NCBI GenBank assembly: GCA_947651335.1
Contig: CANSYV010000136.1
Coordinates: 1 to 5,159, forward strand
Length of the DNA stretch: 5,159 nt
From: an uncultured Lachnospiraceae bacterium
Lineage (GTDB): Bacteria; Bacillota; Clostridia; Lachnospirales; Lachnospiraceae
Direction: 5' to 3'
The notes beneath the pieces are model-generated. The model made no database searches and was not told where the DNA came from. It saw only the letters and a program-made list of their open reading frames with translations. This document shows, piece after piece, positions 1 through 5,159 of this stretch; position 1 is the first letter of the stretch, and every line of letters starts with the position of its first letter. Position numbers and translations under genes: made by a program.

Positions 1-1
1 G

Positions 2-1495
2 ATATTCCATTTGAAATCCCTGTATCCTGGAGATGGGAACGATGGGGCAATTTGGCAAACAGCGGTGCTGTATAAAGGGTTTCTCAGGGCGGGGCTGAAT
101 GCGGATACCTATATCCCCCACAGAGTCACAGACGGTTACGGGCTGAATGCCCATGTGGTGGAGCAGGCTGGAAAGGATGGCATTGAGCTTCTGGTCACCT
201 GTGATAACGGTATTGCCGCCAGAGAGGAGATACAGCTTGCCAAAGAGCTGGGAATGACTGTGATTGTCACAGACCATCACAATATTCCCTATGAGATGGA
301 AGGGGAGAAGCGGATACCTGTGATTCCCCCCGCAGATGCTGTGGTGAATCCCAAGCAGGAGGACTGCGGCTATCCTTTTGAAGAACTGTGCGGGGCGGCT
401 GTGGCCTATAAACTGGTGTGTGCTCTCTATGAAAGGTGTGGGATTCCAGCGGAAGAACTGGAGGAATTGATGGTTTTGGCGGCTATAGCAACTGTGGGGG
501 ATGTGATGGACCTGCAGGGGGAAAACCGGATTCTGGTGAAGGAGGGGCTGAAGCGTCTTCCTGATACGCGCAATCCAGGCCTGCAGGCTCTGATGAGGGC
601 AAACAAACTGGACAGACCGGTGTCCGCTTATCATATCGGGTTTGTTCTGGGGCCCTGCATCAATGCCAGCGGCAGGCTGGATACCGCGGCACGTTCTCTG
701 AATCTTCTTTTGGAGAAAGAGGAACTAAAGGCTGCGGTTCTCGCCGGCGACCTGGTACATATGAATGAAAGCCGCAAGTCCATGACAGCCCTCCAGGTGG
801 AGGAGGCGGTGAATCAGATTGAAAACAGTTCCCTGAAAAGCGACCCGGTTCTGGTGGTGTATCTGCCCCAGTGTCATGAGAGCCTGGCGGGAATCGTGGC
901 CGGACGTATCCGGGAGCGGTACCACAGGCCGGTGTTTATCCTGACAAAAGGGGAGCAGGGGGTGAAGGGGTCCGGGCGCTCCATTGAAGAATATTCCATG
1001 TATGATGAGCTCACATCCTGCAGGGAGCTGCTGGTGAAATATGGAGGCCATCCCATGGCGGCGGGGCTGTCTATGAACCCGGAACATATGGAAACCCTGC
1101 GGATGCGGCTGAATGACCAGTGCAGCTTAAAAGTGGAGGAGATGATCCCCAAATTTGTCATTGATGTGCCCATGCCCATTGGATATGTGACAGAACCGCT
1201 GGTGGAACAGATGGAACTGCTGGAGCCCTTTGGAAAAGGAAATCCCAGACCTTTGTTCGCCCAGAAAAATATTCAGGTGTCCCGGTTCTCGGTTTTTGGA
1301 AAAAATAAAAATGTGGCGAAAATGATCCTCACAGACGAGACAGGAAGCCGCCAGGAGGGGATTTATTTTGGGGATATGGAGAAAATAACAGAGATTTTAT
1401 CGAAAAAGACGGCTGTATCTATTTTATATTATCCCAGAATCAATGAGTATCAGGGGCGCAGAAGTCTTCAGATTGTCATACAAAGTGTTCAGTAA
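2..1495 (+). CDS. recJ: Single-stranded-DNA-specific exonuclease RecJ, 5'-truncated by the window edge
   Basis: RecJ is a 5'-to-3' single-strand DNA exonuclease of the DHH phosphoesterase superfamily, acting in the cytoplasm in recombination and mismatch/base-excision repair. The frame is open from base 2 to the TAA at 1493-1495. Numbering residues from the TTG at 11, I see CDNG (64-67), TDHH (87-90), VVNP (111-114), GAAVAYKL (128-135), TVGDVMDL (161-168) and GPCINASGRL (214-223). The DHHA1 part follows with HESLAGIVAGRI (289-300), GSGRS (320-324) and KYGGHPMAAG (343-352), then the C-terminal OB-fold region with EPFGKGNPRPLF (405-416). Clostridial RecJ proteins are usually somewhat under 600 residues, so roughly the first 80 residues lie outside the window; the TTG at 11 is an internal codon, not the start. 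Odd point: at residues 7-12, where motif I (DYDxDG) should be, the sequence reads GDGNDG. The family call is secure; whether the product is active is not. Confidence 0.95.
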   Translation: MFHLKSLYPGDGNDGAIWQTAVLYKGFLRAGLNADTYIPHRVTDGYGLNAHVVEQAGKDGIELLVTCDNGIAAREEIQLAKELGMTVIVTDHHNIPYEMEGEKRIPVIPPADAVVNPKQEDCGYPFEELCGAAVAYKLVCALYERCGIPAEELEELMVLAAIATVGDVMDLQGENRILVKEGLKRLPDTRNPGLQALMRANKLDRPVSAYHIGFVLGPCINASGRLDTAARSLNLLLEKEELKAAVLAGDLVHMNESRKSMTALQVEEAVNQIENSSLKSDPVLVVYLPQCHESLAGIVAGRIRERYHRPVFILTKGEQGVKGSGRSIEEYSMYDELTSCRELLVKYGGHPMAAGLSMNPEHMETLRMRLNDQCSLKVEEMIPKFVIDVPMPIGYVTEPLVEQMELLEPFGKGNPRPLFAQKNIQVSRFSVFGKNKNVAKMILTDETGSRQEGIYFGDMEKITEILSKKTAVSILYYPRINEYQGRRSLQIVIQSVQ

Positions 1496-1507
1496 TTGCA
1501 GTTATGA

Positions 1508-1536
1508 TTGATTATCGGAAAAAAAAATGGTATACT
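1508..1536 (+). promoter_or_regulatory. Probable sigma-A promoter of relA (extended -10)
   Basis: In the recJ-relA gap there is a -35 box TTGATT at 1508-1513 (4 of 6 to consensus), a 17-bp spacer, and a -10 box TATACT at 1531-1536 (5 of 6). TGG stands immediately upstream of the -10, giving the TGn extended -10 element. Transcription would begin near 1543-1544, leaving a leader of about 20 nt, enough for the ribosome binding site only, so no attenuator or riboswitch fits. The spacer contains a run of nine A (1519-1527). This is read directly from sequence; activity is inferred. Confidence 0.7.
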
Positions 1537-1553
1537 TATGCATAAAAAAGCGT

Positions 1554-1560
1554 AGGTGAT
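1554..1560 (+). promoter_or_regulatory. Ribosome binding site of relA (supports the GTG start)
   Basis: AGGTGAT is a perfect seven-base match to the 3' half of the AGGAGGTGAT Shine-Dalgarno sequence. It ends 3 nt before the GTG at 1564. The short distance is normal for a match to this end of the anti-SD. It favours GTG 1564 over the downstream in-frame ATG at 1621, which has no comparable site. Confidence 0.7.
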
Positions 1561-1563
1561 AAG

Positions 1564-3849
1564 GTGGCGGAGCGGGAGATTATTGAAAAATTAAAGAGAG
1601 TGGATGCCAGAGCAAAGGCCATGGATGATTTTACAAGCCCGGAAGACCTGTACAGGGAGCTGATATCCAGTGTGAGGAAGTACCATCCTTCCGCTGACAT
1701 TTCCCTGATTCAGAAAGCATATGAATCAGCGTACCGGGCCCACGAAGGGCAGAAGCGCAAATCCGGGGAGCCTTATATTATTCATCCCCTGTGCGTGGCG
1801 ATTATACTGGCAGATTTGGAACTGGACAAAGAGACCATTGTGGCGGGGCTTCTCCACGATGCGGTGGAGGATACCTGGATGACTGTGGAGGAAGTCACCA
1901 AGGAGTTCAGCCAGGAGGTGGCGCTTCTGGTGGACGGGGTGACCAAGCTGGGACAGCTGTCCTATTCGGCGGATAAGCTGGAACTGCAGGCGGAGAATCT
2001 GCGGAAAATGTTCCTGGCCATGGCGAAGGATATCCGGGTCATATTGATCAAGCTGGCGGACCGTCTCCACAATATGAGGACGCTGAAATACATGACGCCC
2101 AAAAAGCAGCTGGAGAAGGCCAGGGAGACCATGGATATCTATGCGCCCATTGCCATGCGTCTGGGGATATCCAAAATTAAGGTGGAGCTGGACGATTTGT
2201 CTTTGAGATATTCCAACCCTGAGGTCTATTACGATCTGGTGGAGAAAATATCTCTTAGAAAAAGCGCCCGGGAAGAATTTATCAACAATATTGTGGGAGA
2301 AGTAAAGGAAAAAATGGCCGCGTCCAACATCGATGCCCAGGTGGATGGCCGGGTGAAGCATTTTTTCAGCATTTACAAGAAGATGGTCAATCAGGATAAG
2401 ACCCTGGACCAGATCTATGACCTGTTTGCCGTGCGCATACTGGTGGAATCGGTGAAGGACTGCTATGCCGCGCTGGGTGCCATCCATGAGATGTACAAAC
2501 CCATCCCCGGACGGTTCAAAGATTATATTGCCATGCCAAAGCCAAATATGTATCAATCCCTTCATACCACGCTGATCGGCCCCAGCGGCCAGCCTTTTGA
2601 GATTCAGATCCGTACGTATGAGATGCATAAAACAGCAGAATTCGGGATTGCGGCACACTGGAAGTATAAAGAATCTTCTGACGGCAAAAAGCCATTGGGC
2701 AAAAGCGAAGAGGAGAAGCTGAGCTGGCTGCGGCACATTCTGGAATGGCAGCGGGATATGTCGGATAACCGGGAATTTATGACTCTGTTAAAGAGTGACC
2801 TGGATTTATTCGCGGATAATGTATATTGCTTTACCCCGGCGGGGGATGTGAAGACACTGCCTGCCGGGTCCACCCCCATTGACTTTGCCTACAGCATCCA
2901 CAGCGCTGTGGGGAATACCATGGTGGGGGCCAGGGTGAACGGGCGTCTGGTTTCCATTGAATATGTGATTAAAAACGGGGACAGGATAGAGATTATCACT
3001 TCCCAGAACTCCCAGGGGCCCAGCCGGGACTGGCTGAAACTGGTGAGGAGCACCCAGGCGAAGAAAAAGATTAATGACTGGTTTAAGCAGGAATTAAAAG
3101 AAGATAATATTTTAAAAGGCAGGGAAATGCTGTCCCAGTACGCAAAGAGCAAGGGGATACCTCTGGGCACATACACCAAGTCCAAATATCAGGAACCGGT
3201 GATGAAAAAATATGGGTTCCGGGACTGGGATTCTGTGCTGGCTGCCATTGGGCATGGCGGTCTGAAAGAAGGCCAGGTGCTTAATAAGCTGGTGGAAACT
3301 TACGAGAAAGACCATCAGATGAATCTTCTGGATGAGGATGTGCTGGAGGCGGTATCCGATACCCACAATAAGATTCAGGTGGTAAAGGCCAAGGGAGGCA
3401 TTGTGGTAAAGGGCGCCCACGATGTGAGCGTGCGTTTTTCCAAATGCTGCGGTCCCATACCAGGGGACGAGATTGTGGGCTTTATCACCAGGGGCAGGGG
3501 AATTTCCATTCACAGGACGGACTGTGTCAATGTGCTGAACATGGGGGAAGAAGACAGGGCCCGTCTGGTGGAAGCAGAGTGGGAAATGCCGGAGGAAAAG
3601 GCGCAGGAGAAGTATCTGGCGGAAATCAATATTTATGCCGATAACCGGACCGGCCTGCTGGCGGATATTTCCAGGATCTTTACGGAACGGAAAATTGATT
3701 TGAGGGGAATCAACAGCAGAACCAGCAAGCAGGAAGTGGCAACGATTTCTCTGGACTTTGAAATTGGCAGTAAGGAAGAATTAAGGTCACTGATAGAGAA
3801 ACTGCGGCAGGTGGAAAATGTAATCGACGTGAAACGGACCACGGGATAA
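1564..3849 (+). CDS. relA: Bifunctional (p)ppGpp synthetase/hydrolase, long RelA/SpoT homolog (Rel)
   Basis: This cytoplasmic, ribosome-associated enzyme makes (p)ppGpp from ATP and GDP/GTP during amino-acid starvation and hydrolyses it otherwise. The 761 residues are full length for a long RSH. The HD hydrolase domain (about 45-200) has RAH (58-60), HDAVED (98-103) and LADRLHN (164-170), so hydrolysis should be intact. The synthetase domain (about 240-370) has GRVKHFFSIYKKM (262-274), RFKD (317-320), PKPNMYQSLHT (325-335) and EIQIRT (346-351). RFKD, rather than the EFDD of monofunctional RelA, marks a bifunctional Rel. The TGS domain starts near 420 (VYCFTPAGDV) and includes H446. A zinc-finger-like region has CC (628-629), H650 and C654, and an ACT/RRM domain occupies about 684-758. 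The GTG start is chosen for its ribosome binding site and typical N-terminus. The gene has its own promoter upstream and lies 15 bp before the MBL gene. No truncation or missing catalytic motif is seen. Confidence 0.97.
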   Translation: MAEREIIEKLKRVDARAKAMDDFTSPEDLYRELISSVRKYHPSADISLIQKAYESAYRAHEGQKRKSGEPYIIHPLCVAIILADLELDKETIVAGLLHDAVEDTWMTVEEVTKEFSQEVALLVDGVTKLGQLSYSADKLELQAENLRKMFLAMAKDIRVILIKLADRLHNMRTLKYMTPKKQLEKARETMDIYAPIAMRLGISKIKVELDDLSLRYSNPEVYYDLVEKISLRKSAREEFINNIVGEVKEKMAASNIDAQVDGRVKHFFSIYKKMVNQDKTLDQIYDLFAVRILVESVKDCYAALGAIHEMYKPIPGRFKDYIAMPKPNMYQSLHTTLIGPSGQPFEIQIRTYEMHKTAEFGIAAHWKYKESSDGKKPLGKSEEEKLSWLRHILEWQRDMSDNREFMTLLKSDLDLFADNVYCFTPAGDVKTLPAGSTPIDFAYSIHSAVGNTMVGARVNGRLVSIEYVIKNGDRIEIITSQNSQGPSRDWLKLVRSTQAKKKINDWFKQELKEDNILKGREMLSQYAKSKGIPLGTYTKSKYQEPVMKKYGFRDWDSVLAAIGHGGLKEGQVLNKLVETYEKDHQMNLLDEDVLEAVSDTHNKIQVVKAKGGIVVKGAHDVSVRFSKCCGPIPGDEIVGFITRGRGISIHRTDCVNVLNMGEEDRARLVEAEWEMPEEKAQEKYLAEINIYADNRTGLLADISRIFTERKIDLRGINSRTSKQEVATISLDFEIGSKEELRSLIEKLRQVENVIDVKRTTG

Positions 3850-3857
3850 AGGAGTGA
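3848..3857 (+). promoter_or_regulatory. Ribosome binding site of the MBL-fold gene, overlapping the relA stop codon
   Basis: AAAGGAGTGA begins inside the relA TAA (3847-3849). Its GGAG core (3851-3854) lies 10 nt before the ATG at 3865. The next in-frame ATG, at 3874, would be 19 nt away, so 3865 is the better start. The overlap with the stop codon suggests translational coupling to relA. Confidence 0.7.
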
Positions 3858-3864
3858 AGGCGAT

Positions 3865-4494
3865 ATGAAAGACATGAAAGCGGGCCAGTGCTGTGTAGGT
3901 ATGGTGAGGACCAATTGCTACGGGCTCTTGAATGAGCAGACGAAGGAGATGATCTTCGTAGACCCGGGGGACAGTCCGGAAACAATCGTGTCAATGGCAG
4001 AGAAAATGGGCGGAACACCGGCGGCGATTCTGCTGACACACGGTCATTTTGACCATATTATGGCTGTGGAGGCTCTGAAGGAAAAATATCAGATCCCAGT
4101 GTATGCCGGACAGGAGGAAGCGGATGTTTTGGAACAGGTGTCTTTGAATCTGACCGATACCCTCCGCCGTCCGGTATCCATCCACCCGGAAGTGCTGTTA
4201 AAGGATGAGGAGACATTTACAGCGGCAGGCTTTTCTATCCAGGCATTCCACACCCCGGGGCACACCAAGGGCAGTATGTGCTATTATTTTCCGGATGAGG
4301 GGGTTCTGGCCAGCGGTGACACCCTGTTCTGTGAATCTGTGGGGCGTTCGGATCTTCCCACGGGGAGCTCACGGCAGCTGGTGGAAAGTGTGAAGCGCCT
4401 TCTGGAAATTCTGCCGGAGGATACCCAGGTGCTTCCAGGCCACGAGTCGGCCACTACAATCGGCCATGAAAAGAGGTACAATCCCTTTGTGTGA
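3865..4494 (+). CDS. MBL-fold metallo-hydrolase (glyoxalase II-like, YcbL-type), substrate unknown
   Basis: A 209-residue cytoplasmic protein with no signal peptide or membrane segment. It carries the full metallo-beta-lactamase-fold metal-binding set: THGHFDH (58-64; H59, H61, D63, H64), HTPGHT (129-134; H133), SGDTLF (150-155; D152) and LPGHES (190-195; H193). The VGRSDLPTG segment (159-167) and the C-terminal RYNPF (204-208) are typical of the short glyoxalase II-like hydrolases. It ends right after the MBL core and lacks the C-terminal substrate domain of true hydroxyacylglutathione hydrolase (GloB). Clostridia generally do not make glutathione, so a thioester hydrolase acting on another thiol, or a different ester substrate, is possible, but the sequence does not decide. 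It sits 15 bp after relA and overlaps hemZ at its 3' end, so it is probably co-transcribed with both. The family is certain; the specific function is not. Confidence 0.93.
   Translation: MKDMKAGQCCVGMVRTNCYGLLNEQTKEMIFVDPGDSPETIVSMAEKMGGTPAAILLTHGHFDHIMAVEALKEKYQIPVYAGQEEADVLEQVSLNLTDTLRRPVSIHPEVLLKDEETFTAAGFSIQAFHTPGHTKGSMCYYFPDEGVLASGDTLFCESVGRSDLPTGSSRQLVESVKRLLEILPEDTQVLPGHESATTIGHEKRYNPFV
4472..4477 (+). promoter_or_regulatory. Probable ribosome binding site of hemZ
   Basis: AGAGGT, containing GAGG, lies inside the end of the MBL gene and 9 nt before the TTG at 4487. It is a moderate match, but it is the only purine-rich site placed for any candidate hemZ start; the alternative ATG at 4466 has nothing similar upstream. 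Confidence 0.45.
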
Positions 4495-5159
4495 GATTTT
4501 GGTATGGCTGAACAGGCAGGAATTTGAATACGATGTGTATTCTCTGGTGAGGGCCTTTTACCCGGGCAGCCAGGTGGATGTCCGGTGTATGGAGGAATTC
4601 CCGGAGGAATCCCAGCCCCTTCGGGGGGAACAGATATTTCTGAAAGCCTGGTGCGGCAGCGGGGAGATCTATGTGGAATACAAAAGGGCCGGGAAAGCTG
4701 CTTCTGGCAGTGAGATCCCTGCTCTGCCAAAGAAAAACCGTTTTGAGGAAAAAAACTGTTTAAAACAGATCTTGTACCGGGTGCTGGAGCGTGTCACGGG
4801 ACGTGTGCTGGAATGGGGAACCTTGACAGGTATCCGCCCGGTAAAGCTGGCTGAGGGGCTGCTGGCGGCGGGCAGGAGTCCCCAGGAGGCCGTAAAGGAC
4901 ATGCAGGAGAAGTATTATCTCAGCGATACCAAAAGCAGGCTGTGCGTGGAGATTGCCTGCAGGGAAGAAGACGTTCTGAAAAGTCTGGATTACCGCCAGG
5001 GTTACAGCATCTATGTGGGCATCCCTTTCTGCCCCAGTATCTGTATGTACTGTTCCTTCAGCTCCTATCCCCTGGACAGGTGGAGAAAGCGGGTGGACGA
5101 ATATGTGGATATTCTCTGTCAGGAGATGAAGGCTGTAAGCGGGTTTATGAAGGGGAAAG
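4487..5159 (+). CDS. hemZ: HemZ-type radical SAM protein (coproporphyrinogen dehydrogenase-like), 3'-truncated by the window edge
   Basis: HemZ proteins belong to the HemN/HemW radical SAM family and are annotated as oxygen-independent coproporphyrinogen III dehydrogenases. About 224 of the usual 480-500 residues are present. From the TTG start, the N-terminus reads CEILVWLNRQEFEYDVYSLV, followed by RAFYPG, which matches HemZ N-termini. LEWGTLTGIRPVKL (108-121) precedes the radical SAM core, where IYVGIPFCPSICMYCSF (175-191) supplies the CxxxCxxC cluster ligands C182, C186 and C189 and the conserved tyrosine before them. The long stretch of about 170 residues before this motif separates HemZ from HemN and HemW, in which it lies near the N-terminus. 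The start is uncertain: TTG 4487 (8-nt overlap with the MBL gene) has a ribosome binding site and gives the usual length, while ATG 4466 adds MKRGTIP with a 29-nt overlap. Translation is probably coupled to the upstream gene. The true substrate is inferred only from family naming. Confidence 0.9.
   Translation, partial: MCEILVWLNRQEFEYDVYSLVRAFYPGSQVDVRCMEEFPEESQPLRGEQIFLKAWCGSGEIYVEYKRAGKAASGSEIPALPKKNRFEEKNCLKQILYRVLERVTGRVLEWGTLTGIRPVKLAEGLLAAGRSPQEAVKDMQEKYYLSDTKSRLCVEIACREEDVLKSLDYRQGYSIYVGIPFCPSICMYCSFSSYPLDRWRKRVDEYVDILCQEMKAVSGFMKGK

Noticed and set aside
1..80. A simple frameshift that would restore RecJ motif I
   Set aside because: I read all three forward frames. None contains DYDxDG, and frames 1 and 3 hit stops (TAA at 73-75, TGA at 12-14). 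A single indel therefore cannot restore the motif; several changes would be needed.
1496..1563. A rho-independent terminator after recJ
   Set aside because: No GC-rich stem is present. The A-run is on the coding strand and is not preceded by a hairpin on either strand; a promoter explains the region better.
1726..2736. A 336-codon open frame on the minus strand opposite relA
   Set aside because: It lies entirely antisense to conserved HD and synthetase motifs, its His/Leu/Gln-rich translation shows no recognisable domain, and GC-rich third positions of relA explain the lack of stops.
3865..4494. Naming the MBL-fold gene gloB
   Set aside because: The protein ends after the MBL core, without the C-terminal hydroxyacylglutathione hydrolase domain, and clostridia generally lack glutathione.
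4487..5159. HemN or HemW instead of HemZ
   Set aside because: The CxxxCxxC motif is near residue 182, after a long N-terminal region with HemZ-like sequence; HemN and HemW have it close to the N-terminus.
1..5159. A novel defence, mobile or regulatory system
   Set aside because: All but about 85 bases are covered by four recognisable core-genome genes. I found no convincing long direct or inverted repeats, integrase, transposase, CRISPR-like spacing or structured RNA.

Overview
The window carries four genes, all on the + strand and packed head to tail: the 3' part of a recJ exonuclease gene, a complete bifunctional (p)ppGpp synthetase/hydrolase gene (relA/rel type), a complete small metallo-beta-lactamase-fold hydrolase gene, and the 5' part of a hemZ-type radical SAM gene. 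Protein motifs, moderately high GC with GGC/CTG/CAG-rich codon use, AGGAGG-type ribosome binding sites and this gene order all suggest an anaerobic Firmicute, most likely a member of the Lachnospiraceae (Clostridia). That taxonomic call is inference; no rRNA or other lineage marker is present.

Layout: recJ runs in from the left edge and stops at 1495. A 68-bp gap follows, and it holds the only convincing promoter seen here (TTGATT, 17 bp, extended TATACT), firing into relA. relA (1564-3849, GTG start) is full length with HD hydrolase, synthetase, TGS, zinc-finger-like and ACT/RRM regions. After 15 bp comes the MBL-fold gene (3865-4494), whose ribosome binding site overlaps the relA stop codon. 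hemZ overlaps the end of the MBL gene (probable TTG start at 4487) and runs off the right edge just after its CxxxCxxC iron-sulfur motif. No terminator-like hairpin is visible at any junction, so relA, the MBL gene and hemZ probably form one transcription unit, with recJ possibly reading through into it.

The genes cover DNA repair (RecJ), stringent response (Rel), an unassigned metallohydrolase, and an anaerobic porphyrin-type radical SAM enzyme. They are conserved neighbours in clostridia rather than one pathway. I see no mobile element, CRISPR array, tRNA, rRNA, toxin-antitoxin pair or defence system, and no stretch over 300 bases without a gene. The one real oddity is at the extreme left edge: the RecJ metal-binding motif I (normally DYDxDG) is not readable in any frame, although every later RecJ motif is intact. 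Sequence error near an assembly end is the simplest explanation.
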